Shown here: positions 32,634-42,495 of the stretch, one piece after another
How the letters are laid out: each line of letters starts with the position of its first letter
How positions within the stretch are numbered: position 1 is the stretch's first letter
Assembly (NCBI RefSeq): GCF_002233675.1
Contig: NZ_NMUQ01000002.1
Span: 937,360-1,001,359 of the forward strand
Origin: Paenibacillus herberti
GTDB taxonomy: Bacteria > Bacillota > Bacilli > Paenibacillales > Paenibacillaceae
DNA length: 64,000 nucleotides
Direction: 5' to 3'
Notes under the pieces: model-generated
What the model was told of the DNA's origin: nothing
Databases searched by the model: none
Seen by the model: only the letters and a program-made list of their open reading frames with translations
Position numbers and translations under genes: made by a program

Positions 32634-32684
32634 TTGACAATTTCGCGCATAGGTTATATGGTTAGTTACATGAGTAATTAACCA
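32634..32684 (+). promoter_or_regulatory. Promoter and operator of the GntR/ABC operon
   Basis: TTGACA at 32634-32639 and TATATG/TATGGT 15-17 bases on. The inverted repeat TGGTTAGTTAC/GTAATTAACCA (32659-32684, one mismatch, 4-base centre ATGA) overlaps the -10 and start. YtrA-type GntR repressors bind such sites in front of their own operon. Confidence 0.8.
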
Positions 32685-32702
32685 ACTTGGTGGTGAGATA
32701 AA

Positions 32703-33071
32703 ATGAGCTTTCCAATGGATGACGGAAGGCCGATCTTCCAACAGATCGCGGAGAAGATCGAGGATGACATCGTGGATGGGACGCTTTCAGAGGAAGGGCA
32801 GGCGCCGTCGACGACGCATTTCGCTCAGTTTTACGGCATTAACCCGGCAACCGCGGCCAAAGGTGTGAATGTATTGGTGGACCAAGGCATTTTATACAAG
32901 AAGAGGGGGATTGGCATGTTCGTCGCGGAAGGGGCAAGAGAGCGTCTCGTTCTCAGACGCCAGGAGCAATTTTACGAGATTTACATCGTACCGCTGCTGC
33001 GCGAGGCGGAGAAGCTGGGCATAGACAACAAGCAACTGGCGGTGCTAATCCAGGAGAAGGGGCGGGGTTGA
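32703..33071 (+). CDS. GntR-family regulator, YtrA subfamily
   Basis: Short GntR repressor of 122 residues: a winged helix (PIFQQIAEKIEDDIVDGTL, then APSTTHFAQFYGINPATAAK and VLVDQGILYKKRGIGMFV) and only a ~45-residue C-terminal helical tail, the YtrA pattern. Such proteins repress a linked ABC transporter in response to cell-envelope stress or antibiotics. ATG 32703 follows GGTGGTGAGATAAA. The stop overlaps the TTG start of the ATPase gene. The operator at 32659-32684 makes autoregulation likely. Confidence 0.93.
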   Translation: MSFPMDDGRPIFQQIAEKIEDDIVDGTLSEEGQAPSTTHFAQFYGINPATAAKGVNVLVDQGILYKKRGIGMFVAEGARERLVLRRQEQFYEIYIVPLLREAEKLGIDNKQLAVLIQEKGRG

Positions 33072-34024
33072 GGGTGAACGTGAACAAGTATTCTAACAAT
33101 AATGGGGCCGGTACGATGAGTCGGGATCAACGTTCAACCATTGCGCTGGAAACGGTCCGTCTGACCAAAACCTATGCGGATCAGCAAGCGCTGGACGGCG
33201 TGTCGCTGCGGCTGGAGGCGAATCGGATTCACGGCCTACTCGGCCGTAACGGCGCAGGCAAAACGACGCTGATGAGCATCGCGACGGCCCAGCTGTTTGC
33301 TACATCTGGAGAAGTCCGAATTTTCGGACAAAACCCCTACGAAAACCGTGAAGCGTTAAGCCGCGTTTGTTTCATCAAAGAAAGCCAGCGCTACCCGGAG
33401 GCATTCAATGTAAATGACATGCTGGCGGTGGCTTCAACGCTCTATCCCAACTGGGACGCGGCGTTCGCCGACCGTCTCACAGAGGAGTTCCGGCTTCCCC
33501 GCTGCAAGAAAATCAAAGGTTTCTCGCGCGGCATGCTCTCCTCGGTCGGCATCATCATCGGACTGGCGAGCCGCGCGGAGCTGACGCTGTTCGACGAGCC
33601 GTATTTGGGGCTGGACGCGGTCGCTCGCGGCCTGTTTTACGATCGACTCATTGAGGAATATGCTGAAAATCCCCGGACGATTGTGCTGTCCACACATTTG
33701 ATCGATGAAGTGAGCCGGCTATTGGAGGAAGTCCATGTCATCGACGGGGGCCGCCTGCTGCTGCACGAGGATACGGAATCGCTGCGGATGCGTGCCTACA
33801 CCGTAACGGGGCCTGCTGCCAAAGTAGATGCCTTCACAGCCGGCCGCCGCTCGCTGCGGCGCGAAGCACTGGGCGGTTCCGCCCATGCCGCGCTGCTGGC
33901 TTCATCCCCGTCGGAGCAGGCCGAGGCTAGAGCCGCTGGTCTGGAAACGGCGCCGCTTCCGCTGCAGCAGCTAATCGTGCATCTAACGGGACATAACGGG
34001 ACAATCAGGGAGGGATTGGCGTGA
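33068..34024 (+). CDS. ABC transporter ATP-binding protein (YtrB-like)
   Basis: Cytoplasmic ATPase, 318 residues if TTG 33068 is used. Walker A GRNGAGKT, Q-loop near CFIKESQRYPE, a divergent signature FSRGMLSSVGI, Walker B LTLFDEPYLGLD and switch histidine LSTHLIDEV. The ~85-residue C-terminal extension is not ATPase core. Start uncertain: TTG 33068 overlaps the gntR stop with GGGGCGGGG nearby; GTG 33074 and ATG 33116 are alternatives. It pairs with the permease that follows; the family is often involved in antimicrobial peptide response, but the substrate cannot be read here. Confidence 0.9.
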   Translation: MRVNVNKYSNNNGAGTMSRDQRSTIALETVRLTKTYADQQALDGVSLRLEANRIHGLLGRNGAGKTTLMSIATAQLFATSGEVRIFGQNPYENREALSRVCFIKESQRYPEAFNVNDMLAVASTLYPNWDAAFADRLTEEFRLPRCKKIKGFSRGMLSSVGIIIGLASRAELTLFDEPYLGLDAVARGLFYDRLIEEYAENPRTIVLSTHLIDEVSRLLEEVHVIDGGRLLLHEDTESLRMRAYTVTGPAAKVDAFTAGRRSLRREALGGSAHAALLASSPSEQAEARAAGLETAPLPLQQLIVHLTGHNGTIREGLA

Positions 34025-34713
34025 ATCGCGGATTAAAAAGTGTCATTATGATGTACCGTAGAGATTTGTTCAGCTGGGTCTATCTTCCGTGGCTGATTCT
34101 CCTCTCCAGTTTTGTAGTCAACACTATTATTGCAGCCAGCATGCAGGATCGTTTTACGACCGGCGGTCTGATGTCGATTTTCGTTTATGTGTATATCGCG
34201 GGTATGATTGCGGTTAACCAGACGTTTTCCTTTGCGCTGAGCCTGTGTATTAGCAGGCGGGATTATTTTATGGGAAGCAGCCTTGTGATTGTGACGCTCT
34301 CTTTATTCCATTCCGCGCTGTTGACAGTCGTTACGGAGATAGAAAAAGCGGTAGGCAGTTGGATGGGAATGAATTTTTTTGTCATCCCAAATCTGAGTGA
34401 CGGCCCGATCTGGCAAACGTTCTACGTCTTCTTTACTGCGCTTTTGCTGCTGTTTTTCATTGGGTTCGTTTCTGGCAGCCTGTCCCGCCGCTTCGGCAAA
34501 AAGGGCAATTTCATTCTGTATGGCGGCTCCTTCATCTTCGGCGGAGCGCTGATTACAATCGCTTCGCTGCGCGGCTGGTGGCAGCCGATATTTCAATGGT
34601 TTGTCGATCTGCAGCCTACGCTGGCCGGAATTATGGCGGGGGTGTTTGTACTCGCGGCCGTCCTTGCTCTCCTGTCTTGGCTGATGCTGCGCCGTTCTGC
34701 CGTTCGCTCTTAG
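34021..34713 (+). CDS. ABC transporter membrane protein
   Basis: 230 residues with about six transmembrane helices (LPWLILLSSFVVNTIIAAS; GLMSIFVYVYIAGMIAV; FFTALLLLFFIGFVSG; PTLAGIMAGVFVLAAVLALL). The start is GTG 34021, overlapping the ATPase stop (GTGA). No conserved export motif is recognisable; assignment rests on membrane topology and on tight coupling to the ATPase and YtrA-type regulator. It probably forms the membrane half of that exporter. Confidence 0.85.
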   Translation: MNRGLKSVIMMYRRDLFSWVYLPWLILLSSFVVNTIIAASMQDRFTTGGLMSIFVYVYIAGMIAVNQTFSFALSLCISRRDYFMGSSLVIVTLSLFHSALLTVVTEIEKAVGSWMGMNFFVIPNLSDGPIWQTFYVFFTALLLLFFIGFVSGSLSRRFGKKGNFILYGGSFIFGGALITIASLRGWWQPIFQWFVDLQPTLAGIMAGVFVLAAVLALLSWLMLRRSAVRS

Positions 34714-34792
34714 TCCTTCCTTATCTGCTGCGCGCATGACGTAATCTATTTGCCAACCGGCACGAAACTCCAAAAGAACTCCAAATCATTTC

Positions 34793-34827
34793 AACCGCAT
34801 TCCCGTTTAAGGGAGGGCGGTTTTTTC
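34793..34827 (+). terminator. Terminator after the GntR/ABC operon
   Basis: AACCGC-TCCC and GGGA-GGCGGTT arms with loop GTTTAA, followed by six T. Confidence 0.85.
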
Positions 34828-34910
34828 ATTTGCGCGCGGGATGACTTATAATAGAGGAAAAGAAACGAAGCGCGGATCGGCCGCGTTCGCTGAATAGAGG
34901 AGTGTGGAGC

Positions 34911-35945
34911 ATGACTAAGCTGTCGGAGCCTTTTCGCCTAAAGGGGCTGGAATTGAACAACCGGATCGTCATGGCGCCGATGTGCCAGTATTCCGTAGAT
35001 GCGGAGGACGGGACGCCGAACGAGTGGCATTACGTCCACTATGTATCTCGAGCGGTTGGTGGTACAGGCCTCATTATTATGGAAATGACCAATGTGGAAC
35101 CGGACGGCCGAATTACGAACCGCTGTCTCGGCTTATGGGACGACGAGCAGATTCCGGCCTATGCTCGAATCGTGCGGGATTCCCAGCGCTATGGAGCTCG
35201 GATGGGCATCCAGATCGCCCATGCCGGCCGCAAGGCTACAGACGCCGTGGAGCCAGTCAGCTCCTCAGCGATTCCGGTTGAGCCAACAGGCTGGAAGACG
35301 CCTCGCGAGCTGACGCCGGCCGAGGTACAGGATAAAGTCGCTCTGTTCCGCGAAGCGGCCCGCCGCGCCGTCGAAGCTGGCTTTGATACGATCGAGCTAC
35401 ACGGTGCGCATGGCTACCTTATTCACCAGTTTCACTCCCCATCGCTCAACCATCGGACTGACGAATATGGTGAAGATCGGATGCGTTTCGGCTGCGAGGT
35501 CATTCGTGCCGTGCGCGAGGTTATGCCAAAAGATATGCCGCTTATTATGCGTTTCTCGGCAACAGAATACATTGACGGCGGCTACGAGCTGGACTATGGG
35601 CTGGAGATTGCCCGTCGTTATAAAGAAGCCGGCGTCGACATCTTCCATGTGTCCAGCGGAGGGGAAGCTCCGCCGAACGGCAGCCGCCAGCCGGGCAACT
35701 ATCCCGGCTACCAAGTACCAATGGCCCGCGCAGTGCGCGAAGCGACAGGTGTTCCAGTCATTGCCGTCGGCATGTTGGACGAGCCGGAGCTGGCTCAGTC
35801 CGTTGTGGCACGTGGTGACGCCGAGCTAGCGGCAATCGGCCGCGCGATGCTGCGCAACCCTTACTGGGCTGTAGATGCGCTGCGCAAAATGGACGGCGTG
35901 CGAGCCGAGCAACCGGCTTACAAACGCGGCTATCCGGCCGAGTAG
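34911..35945 (+). CDS. namA: NADPH dehydrogenase NamA (old yellow enzyme, YqjM class)
   Basis: FMN-dependent ene-reductase that reduces activated C=C bonds and nitro groups using NADPH. 344 residues; TIM barrel. The YqjM-class signature is present: C25 and Y27 in MAPMCQYSV, the substrate-binding pair H164/H167 in ELHGAHGYLIHQF followed by PSLNHRTDEYG, and the phosphate-binding IAVGMLDEP..AELAAIGRAMLRNP end. ATG 34911 has GAGGAG at good spacing; an upstream GTG was rejected. TATAAT at about 34848 is a likely -10. Single-gene unit; the 147-base gap before yabS has no other feature. Confidence 0.95.
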   Translation: MTKLSEPFRLKGLELNNRIVMAPMCQYSVDAEDGTPNEWHYVHYVSRAVGGTGLIIMEMTNVEPDGRITNRCLGLWDDEQIPAYARIVRDSQRYGARMGIQIAHAGRKATDAVEPVSSSAIPVEPTGWKTPRELTPAEVQDKVALFREAARRAVEAGFDTIELHGAHGYLIHQFHSPSLNHRTDEYGEDRMRFGCEVIRAVREVMPKDMPLIMRFSATEYIDGGYELDYGLEIARRYKEAGVDIFHVSSGGEAPPNGSRQPGNYPGYQVPMARAVREATGVPVIAVGMLDEPELAQSVVARGDAELAAIGRAMLRNPYWAVDALRKMDGVRAEQPAYKRGYPAE

Positions 35946-36092
35946 GCCCCTTGTCCGTTTCTCGGAATGAAATGTACTACGCCGCCTCAGGCGGCTATAG
36001 CCGTTTCACCTTGCGGCCCAGGGTTATGAATCCCTTCCAATACGGCAACACTGGTAGATAGATTGGGAATCTATCTGCTGGAGGGATATGGA

Positions 36093-36821
36093 ATGAAGCA
36101 AATTTTGCTCATTACGGACGGCTGCTCAAATGTCGGCCTTAGCCCGGTTGTAGCGGCGGCTCAGGCGTTTTCGGATGGAGTTACGGTTAACGTAGTAGGT
36201 GTACTAGACGGCGGCGACATCGGAGAATACGGAGCCAAAGAGATTCAAGAGATTGCCCATGCCGGAGGCGGTATGAGCCGGATGGTCAATACCCGGCAGC
36301 TATCGCAGACGGTGCAGATGATGACCCGCAAGACAGTGGTGCAGACCATTCAGCAGGCTGTGCAAAAAGAGCTCAAGTCCGTGCTCGGCGGTTCAGGAGC
36401 GCTCGAAGAGCTGCCGCCCGAGAAGCGCAGCGAGGTTGTGCGCGTCATCGATGAGCTAGGCGAGACGAGCAAGCTGCGTGTAGCGCTGCTCATTGATGCC
36501 AGCGCGAGCATGAAGCCAAAGATGGCTGCCGTCGAGGAAGCCATCCGCGACCTGATGCTCAGCCTGCAATCACGGCAAGGCGTCAGCGAGCTGTCGGTGT
36601 TCCATTTTCCGGGGGACAAACACGGGGATGATGCAACGCTAGATCTGGACTGGACAACGAATCTGAGCGGCGTACAGTCGCTATTTCCCAAGCTGCAGAT
36701 GCGGGGGACGACACCAACAGGGCCGGCGCTCCAACAGGTCGCCCAGTATTACCGCGAGAGCATGGAAGAGCGGCGCCGGGGCGGCGAGGAGGACGAGATG
36801 AGGAGTGGCTACGTCGGCTAA
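36093..36821 (+). CDS. yabS: von Willebrand factor A domain protein (YabS-like)
   Basis: 242 residues. Two halves: an N-terminal ~100 residues starting KQILLITDGCSNVGLSPVVA and a VWA domain from about residue 125 with a MIDAS-type LLIDASASMKPK and later MRGTTPTGPALQQV. No signal peptide. It corresponds in position to yabS between spoIIE and the kinase gene yabT. ATG 36093 follows GGAGGGATATGGA; the longer start at 36063 is not supported. The 3' end overlaps yabT by 17 bases. The family may act with the kinase but its role is not established. Confidence 0.88.
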   Translation: MKQILLITDGCSNVGLSPVVAAAQAFSDGVTVNVVGVLDGGDIGEYGAKEIQEIAHAGGGMSRMVNTRQLSQTVQMMTRKTVVQTIQQAVQKELKSVLGGSGALEELPPEKRSEVVRVIDELGETSKLRVALLIDASASMKPKMAAVEEAIRDLMLSLQSRQGVSELSVFHFPGDKHGDDATLDLDWTTNLSGVQSLFPKLQMRGTTPTGPALQQVAQYYRESMEERRRGGEEDEMRSGYVG

Positions 36822-37731
36822 GTTTGACCTTGACCGGGGCATGGTCATTACCGGCAAGTGGAGGCATCGCCGCTACCGCGTGGAGCGGATGCTTGGCGAG
36901 GGAGCCAACGGCAAGGTGTATCTGGTGCAGCAGGACAGCCGTCTAATGGCGCTTAAAGTTGGGCTGGACACGGCGGACCTGCAGTCGGAGATCAATGTGC
37001 TGCAAGCGCTCGAAAAACAGCAGAAAAAGGGGAACGGGGGCAGCCCGTTCCTTTATGACGTTGATGATCTGAAGCTGAGATCAGGCAAAGAATATCCCTT
37101 TTATGTCATGCGTTATGTGCGTGGTACGAAGCTGCCCGCCTTTCTGGCAGCCAGCGGAGCGGAGTGGTTCCCGCTTGCGGGTTACAATTTGCTGCTGCGG
37201 CTCGCGGATTTGCATGGCTCAGGCTGGGCGTTCGGCGACCTCAAGGTGGACAATGTGCTCGTCGCGGACTACGGCCGCGTGGAGTTGGTCGACTATGGGG
37301 GCGTCACCGCGTTTGGTAAGAGCATCCGCCAGTTTACCGAGATTTATGATCGAGGTTATTGGAATGCCGGTATCCGCACCTCGGACGCGCCGTATGACCT
37401 GTTTTCGTTTGCGGTGCTCTGTGTACAGCTCTTCGAGGAAAAAGAGCTTTACCGGCTCACCGCCGGTACGCTGCCCCAAAATAGGGGCACAGCCGAGTTG
37501 CTGCGACTTGCACAGCAGTCTCAGCAGCTGAAGCCGTTCTCCGGCTGGCTGGCGCGCGCCTTCGCTGGCGGCTTCAGAGACGCAGCCGAAGCTGCGGACG
37601 CCTGGAACGTCGTTATTCACCGCATCGGCAGGCCCTCGAAGCCAGTGCCGTGGTGGACCAAGGCACTGTTTCTGCTGTCCGCCGCGGGACTCGCGGCATC
37701 GGCATTTTGGCTGGCCGGCGGCTTCGGGTAG
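36805..37731 (+). CDS. yabT: Membrane-anchored serine/threonine kinase YabT
   Basis: Hanks-type kinase of 308 residues. P-loop MLGEGANGKVYLV, lysine in LMALKVG, catalytic loop FGDLKVDNVL (residues 143-152, HRD replaced by FGD) and a VDYGG in place of DFG, then a single C-terminal transmembrane helix (ALFLLSAAGLAASAFWLAG). In B. subtilis YabT is DNA-activated and phosphorylates RecA during sporulation. The start is GTG 36805 within the end of yabS. Missing Arg in HRD is usual for this subgroup. Confidence in the family is high. Confidence 0.92.
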   Translation: MATSAKFDLDRGMVITGKWRHRRYRVERMLGEGANGKVYLVQQDSRLMALKVGLDTADLQSEINVLQALEKQQKKGNGGSPFLYDVDDLKLRSGKEYPFYVMRYVRGTKLPAFLAASGAEWFPLAGYNLLLRLADLHGSGWAFGDLKVDNVLVADYGRVELVDYGGVTAFGKSIRQFTEIYDRGYWNAGIRTSDAPYDLFSFAVLCVQLFEEKELYRLTAGTLPQNRGTAELLRLAQQSQQLKPFSGWLARAFAGGFRDAAEAADAWNVVIHRIGRPSKPVPWWTKALFLLSAAGLAASAFWLAGGFG

Positions 37732-37811
37732 ACGAACCGACGAATCAACGAACCGACTGACAGCTCGAAGTCCACTATGTTTTACATCTTTAGTTAGGAG
37801 AGATCGTCACC

Positions 37812-39299
37812 ATGGACCAACAGGCAAGCGATCGAGAAGCGGCAGGAGGTCGGCAGGAGCGGGTGCTGCAGGAGCTGCTGCGGATGGGAGCGGAGGAGCG
37901 GCTCTGGGAGCGCGGCGATACCGTGCTGGTCGCCGTCAGCGGCGGGCCGGATTCCATGGCGCTGCTGCATGCTTTGTATACATATGCTGAGCGCCTGGGC
38001 GTACGCGTAACGGCTGCCCATGCCAACCATGGCTTCCGGCCGGAAGAATCGCTGCTGGAGGCACAAGGCGTGCGGCGCTTCTGCGAAGAGCTCGGCATCC
38101 CTTGCGACATTGCCGAGCTTCACGTGCCGGACTATTTGCGAGAGCATGGCGGCAATAAACAGGCGGCGGCTCGTGAACTGCGCTACCGTTTTCTCCATGA
38201 AGCGGCCTCCCGTGCAGGAGCGGCGAGGATCGCGTTCGCTCATCATGCGGACGATCAGGCTGAGACGGTGTTAATGCGCGTACTGCGCGGTACGGCTCCG
38301 AGCGGACTGGGGGGCATTCCGCTGCGACGAAGGGAAGAAAAAGTGGAACTGATCCGCCCACTGTTGCGTATAACGAAACCGGACCTTGCCGCTTACTGCA
38401 AGCATTGGACAATTCCTTACTATACGGACAGCAGCAATTATTCAACGGATTATTTCCGCAATGCGGTCAGGCTCGAAGCTTTGCCTTATCTGGAGTCCTT
38501 CAATGGCAGGCTCTCCTCCTCCTTGTGTCGGCTGGCCGAAGCGGCCTCCGCAGAATCGGACTTTCTGGCAGCGCGGACCGAGGAGCTGTTCACCTCTCTT
38601 GTGAGCTCAGAAAAGGCCGGTTTGACGATGTACGGCGCGGATTTGGCAGGTCTGCACGTCGCTTTACAAAGGAGATTGATTAAACTAATATTAGATTATC
38701 TTGCTTTGGAAAAGGAACCCACCGGCTTTGATGAGGTGGAGCATATACGCCTCGGCGCATTAGCCGAGGCGCCGGTCAACTGGCGGATCGACTTGTCGCG
38801 CGGGCTGCGGTTTCACCGAGAGTACGGTCAGTTGAAGTGGACCAGGCGCAACGAGGAACCGCAGGACGGCTATGAGATTCTCATCGCCGAGCCGCATGGA
38901 GCGCATGAGCTAGTCGAAGCAGGACTACGGCTGGAGTTCAGCGTGGTAGCTATCCTACGGGAGGGCGATGTCGGCCCTGCGGTTGCGGGGGCGGGCCCGC
39001 TGACCGCCTTTTTTGATTTGGATGAGCTGTTGCTCCCGCTCCGGGTGCGGAGTCGCAGAGATGGCGATCGGATGAACCCGCTTGGACTAAACGGTACCAA
39101 AAAGGTGCAAGATATGTTCGTTGATGCCAAGGTACCGCCTTCCTTGCGGCCTTCCGTTCCGCTGATATGCGACGCCAAGGACCGAATTCTCTGGATTCCA
39201 GGCATTCGCAGATCCACTCATGCGACCGCAGGAGAGGGGACGAGGCGTCTGCTGCGCATCGATGCGCAGAGAATTGCCCCGCCGAATCCTTTAAGTTGA
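37812..39299 (+). CDS. tilS: tRNA(Ile)-lysidine synthase TilS
   Basis: Modifies C34 of the CAU-anticodon isoleucine tRNA to lysidine, an essential step that converts it from Met to Ile. 495 residues. PP-loop VAVSGGPDSMALLHAL (SGGPDS at residues 43-48) and the adjacent AAHANHGFR and FAHHADDQAETVLMR motifs form the ATP-binding N-terminal domain; the C-terminal domain contains LRVRSRRDGDRMNP and KKVQDMFVDAKVP. ATG 37812 follows TTAGGAGAGATCGTCACC. It precedes hpt, as in nearly all Bacilli. Confidence 0.96.
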   Translation: MDQQASDREAAGGRQERVLQELLRMGAEERLWERGDTVLVAVSGGPDSMALLHALYTYAERLGVRVTAAHANHGFRPEESLLEAQGVRRFCEELGIPCDIAELHVPDYLREHGGNKQAAARELRYRFLHEAASRAGAARIAFAHHADDQAETVLMRVLRGTAPSGLGGIPLRRREEKVELIRPLLRITKPDLAAYCKHWTIPYYTDSSNYSTDYFRNAVRLEALPYLESFNGRLSSSLCRLAEAASAESDFLAARTEELFTSLVSSEKAGLTMYGADLAGLHVALQRRLIKLILDYLALEKEPTGFDEVEHIRLGALAEAPVNWRIDLSRGLRFHREYGQLKWTRRNEEPQDGYEILIAEPHGAHELVEAGLRLEFSVVAILREGDVGPAVAGAGPLTAFFDLDELLLPLRVRSRRDGDRMNPLGLNGTKKVQDMFVDAKVPPSLRPSVPLICDAKDRILWIPGIRRSTHATAGEGTRRLLRIDAQRIAPPNPLS

Positions 39300-39368
39300 A
39301 GAGTCTATGAATAACAGGCCTTATTAAGCTCATAAGAATAGGATCAGATGATTCGGGAGGAACTACAC

Positions 39369-39908
39369 TTGCATAACGACATTCAGGAAATTCTACACAG
39401 CGAACAAGAAATCCGGGACAAGGTCAAGGAGTTAGGCGAAATTTTGACCCGCGATTTCGAGGGGCGCAATCCACTCGTTATTTGCGTTCTTAAGGGAGCG
39501 TTTATTTTCATGGCCGATTTGGTTAAGGAAATACGCGTGCCTTTGGAGATGGACTTTATGGCCGTGTCCAGCTATGGGGCTGCAACGAAGTCCTCCGGTG
39601 TCGTCAAAATCAATAAGGATCTAGACGTATCTGTCGAGGGTCGCGAGGTACTCATCGTGGAAGACATCATTGACAGCGGCTTAACGCTCAGCTATCTCAT
39701 CGATGTGCTGGAGCGTCGTAATGCCAAGTCGGTGACGGTTGTCACGTTGTTCGACAAGCCGTCAGGTCGGTCGGTCGATCTCGATGCCGATTATACCGGT
39801 TTTACTCTTCCGCATGCTTTTGTCGTAGGTTATGGTCTTGATTACGCCGAATATTACCGCAACCTTCCTTATATCGGCATTCTCAAGCCTGAAGTCTACA
39901 GCAAATAA
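39369..39908 (+). CDS. hpt: Hypoxanthine phosphoribosyltransferase
   Basis: Purine salvage enzyme converting hypoxanthine or guanine plus PRPP to IMP or GMP. 179 residues. PRPP motif [12 protein letters not shown] at residues 97-108; active-site [12 protein letters not shown] and [11 protein letters not shown]-terminal [20 protein letters not shown] identical in style to B. subtilis HprT. The start is TTG 39369, 8 bases after CGGGAGG; ATG 39348 upstream lies before that site. It lies between tilS and ftsH as usual. Confidence 0.95.
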   Translation: MHNDIQEILHSEQEIRDKVKELGEILTRDFEGRNPLVICVLKGAFIFMADLVKEIRVPLEMDFMAVSSYGAATKSSGVVKINKDLDVSVEGREVLIVEDIIDSGLTLSYLIDVLERRNAKSVTVVTLFDKPSGRSVDLDADYTGFTLPHAFVVGYGLDYAEYYRNLPYIGILKPEVYSK

Positions 39909-40051
39909 AAGCTTTCCCCGGCAGTGTTCTCTGCTCCATGGAGCTCTGCATTTTACAGGATTGGATAGACACATGCTTCATTTACGGTATTCCTTAACGC
40001 ACATCGTTTTGTGGGATGGTGAGGCTGTATCGGGTGTAGGCTGGGGTTCTG

Positions 40052-40081
40052 TTGAGATAGCCAGACCGGCTATGGTAAAAT
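40052..40081 (+). promoter_or_regulatory. Promoter of ftsH with inverted repeat in the spacer
   Basis: TTGAGA (40052-40057), 18 bases, TAAAAT (40076-40081). ATAGCC/GGCTAT (40057-40073) is a 6-bp inverted repeat inside the spacer, a possible regulator site. Confidence 0.6.
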
Positions 40082-40110
40082 ATTTTAAGCGTCTAGAGAG
40101 GAGGTAGGGG

Positions 40111-42171
40111 ATGAATCGAATCATCCGGAACACTGGATTTTACCTGCTTATATTCCTGGTAACCGTCGGTATAGTGCAATTTATCAGCGGTCAGGACGAA
40201 AAAACCCAGAAAATTCTTTACAGCGAGTTCCGTCAAGAGCTTGAAGCCAACAATATCAGCAAGCTGACCGTACAATTCGACAAGTACACGTATCTGGTGG
40301 CCGGTGAATACAGAAAAGCGCCAGCGGGGGCCAAGGACGAATCACTCAAATTCTACACCTACACTAATACCGATGAATTCCTTATAAAGGAACTCGATGT
40401 GGCAAGTGTAACCAACAAGTTTAAATTAGATTACAAACCGATGAAAGGTCAGAGCATCTGGCTCACATTCCTGACCTCCATCATTCCGTTCGTGATTATC
40501 TTCATCCTGTTCTTCTTCCTGATTAATCAGGCTCAGGGTGGCGGCGGCAAAGTGATGAACTTCGGCAAGAGCCGTGCCCGTTTGTATAATGAAGAGAAAA
40601 AGCGGGTGACGTTCGAGGATGTTGCTGGTGCTGACGAAGAGAAGCAAGAGCTTATTGAGGTCGTGGAATTCCTCAAGGACCCTCGCAAGTTTGCAGCAGT
40701 CGGTGCTCGTATTCCAAAAGGCGTACTGCTCGTTGGACCTCCGGGTACGGGTAAAACCTTGCTTGCCCGCGCAGTTGCAGGTGAAGCGGGAGTGCCATTC
40801 TTCAGCATCTCCGGTTCTGACTTCGTGGAAATGTTCGTCGGCGTAGGCGCATCCCGCGTCCGCGACCTGTTCGAGAATGCCAAGAAGAATGCACCATGTA
40901 TCATCTTCATCGATGAGATCGACGCGGTCGGTCGCCAGCGTGGCGCAGGCCTCGGCGGCGGTCATGATGAGCGCGAGCAAACGCTCAACCAATTGCTCGT
41001 AGAGATGGACGGCTTCGGCGCCAACGAAGGTATCATTATCGTCGCTGCCACGAACCGTCCTGACATTCTCGATCCAGCTCTGCTTCGTCCGGGACGTTTT
41101 GACCGTCAAATTACGGTTGACCGCCCGGATGTTAAAGGTCGCGAAGCGGTGCTTAAAGTTCATGCCCGCAACAAGCCGCTCAACAAGGACGTTAAGCTTG
41201 ACGTTATTGCTAAGCGCACGACTGGTTTCACCGGCGCCGATCTTGAGAACCTGCTTAATGAAGCAGCCCTTCTCGCAGCGCGTCGTAATAGAAAAGACAT
41301 CAGCATGCTCGAGGTTGATGAGGCTATCGATCGTGTCATCGTCGGCACGGAGAAGAAAAGCCGCGTCATCAGTGATCGCGAGAAGCGCATCGTCGCTTAC
41401 CATGAGGCAGGCCATACGATTATCGGCTACTTCTTGGAAAATGCTGACATGGTGCACAAGGTTACGATTATCCCTCGTGGCAAGGCAGGCGGATATGTCA
41501 TTATGCTTCCTAAGGAAGACCGCATGCTCGTTACCAAGCAAGAGATGCTCGACAAGGTTACCGGGTTGCTCGGCGGCCGCGTCGCCGAAGAATTGTTCAT
41601 CGGCGAAATCGGCACTGGCGCTTATAGCGACTTCAAGCATGCGACCAGCATTGTTCGTGGCATGATTATGGAGTACGGCATGAGTGACAAGCTTGGACCG
41701 ATGCAGTTCGGCAGCTCCCAAGGTCAAGTATTCCTGGGCCGTGATATTGGGCATGAGCAGAACTACTCCGACAAGATCGCCTATGAGATTGATCAGGAGA
41801 TGCAATCCTTCATCTTCGATTCGTATGAGCGCGCCAAAAACCTCCTTACCGAGAAGAGCAAGGAAGTTCACCTTATCGCTCAGACATTGCTTCGTATCGA
41901 GACGCTGGATCTGGAACAGATCCGTAACCTGATCGAGACGGGTTCTGTCGACGGCAAAGGTGGCGATGGCGAAGTGGTCAGCGACTCCGAATCGAGTGGT
42001 GAGCCAATCATTGATGAAATCGGCGGCGTCAAAGTCCGTATTCAAGGTCGCGACCCCGAAGAGACCACGACTACGGCTGGTGAAGGAATTAATGATGGTC
42101 CCAATGAAGGTCCTGAAAACAAGGATCCAATTGGTTCCGATAATGATCCTGACCCGAAAAACAAAGCTTAA
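40111..42171 (+). CDS. ftsH: ATP-dependent zinc metalloprotease FtsH
   Basis: Membrane-anchored AAA+ protease that degrades damaged membrane proteins and regulators. 686 residues: two N-terminal transmembrane helices (about 8-26 and 112-133), AAA domain with Walker A GPPGTGKT at 209-216, Walker [14 protein letters not shown], arginine-finger region [18 protein letters not shown], and zinc site HEAGH at 431-435. The last ~50 residues are acidic and disordered. ATG 40111 follows GAGAGGAGGTAGGGG. A long antisense open frame exists but is a by-product of codon bias. Confidence 0.98.
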   Translation: MNRIIRNTGFYLLIFLVTVGIVQFISGQDEKTQKILYSEFRQELEANNISKLTVQFDKYTYLVAGEYRKAPAGAKDESLKFYTYTNTDEFLIKELDVASVTNKFKLDYKPMKGQSIWLTFLTSIIPFVIIFILFFFLINQAQGGGGKVMNFGKSRARLYNEEKKRVTFEDVAGADEEKQELIEVVEFLKDPRKFAAVGARIPKGVLLVGPPGTGKTLLARAVAGEAGVPFFSISGSDFVEMFVGVGASRVRDLFENAKKNAPCIIFIDEIDAVGRQRGAGLGGGHDEREQTLNQLLVEMDGFGANEGIIIVAATNRPDILDPALLRPGRFDRQITVDRPDVKGREAVLKVHARNKPLNKDVKLDVIAKRTTGFTGADLENLLNEAALLAARRNRKDISMLEVDEAIDRVIVGTEKKSRVISDREKRIVAYHEAGHTIIGYFLENADMVHKVTIIPRGKAGGYVIMLPKEDRMLVTKQEMLDKVTGLLGGRVAEELFIGEIGTGAYSDFKHATSIVRGMIMEYGMSDKLGPMQFGSSQGQVFLGRDIGHEQNYSDKIAYEIDQEMQSFIFDSYERAKNLLTEKSKEVHLIAQTLLRIETLDLEQIRNLIETGSVDGKGGDGEVVSDSESSGEPIIDEIGGVKVRIQGRDPEETTTTAGEGINDGPNEGPENKDPIGSDNDPDPKNKA

Positions 42172-42226
42172 ATAAGTCATTTTAGAGGCTAGGGCTCTAG
42201 GCCTAGCAGTCTATTAAAAACAGTGA

Positions 42227-42265
42227 ACAGCCCCTCTGCACATTTGTGCAGAGGGGCTGTTGCTT
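42227..42265 (+). terminator. Terminator after ftsH
   Basis: ACAGCCCCTCTGCAC and its complement form a 15-bp perfect stem around ATTT. The T run after it is short and broken. Confidence 0.85.
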
Positions 42266-42495
42266 ATGTTCAGGACCATCAGGTATAATATGCGAGAGCA
42301 AGGGAAATCTAAAAGGGATAGGGTGATGAACTGGCGTAAGATTTATAATTAATAATTATGCCACAGAATGCATGTTAATCCGATTAATTCCCAAAATCAT
42401 CCTTTAATTCTCGATTTATCTCTAATGTAAATGTTTTCATCATGTAATATTTATTCATTCTTTCTGATTGACTCTTCAAGATTATAGGCTATAAT
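42260..42495 (+). promoter_or_regulatory. AT-rich regulatory region of the BMP transporter operon with two promoter candidates
   Basis: Candidate 1: TTGCTT (42260-42265), 18 bases, TATAAT (42284-42289). Candidate 2: TTGACT (42468-42473), 16 bases, TATAAT (42490-42495). Between them TGGCGTAA/TTATGCCA (42332-42363) forms a hairpin. The whole 280 bases are much more AT-rich than the flanks. I do not recognise a known riboswitch class. Confidence 0.6.

Noticed and set aside
40426..42180. 584-codon frame antisense to ftsH
   Set aside because: Produced by codon bias opposite a conserved gene; no ribosome site or recognisable domain.
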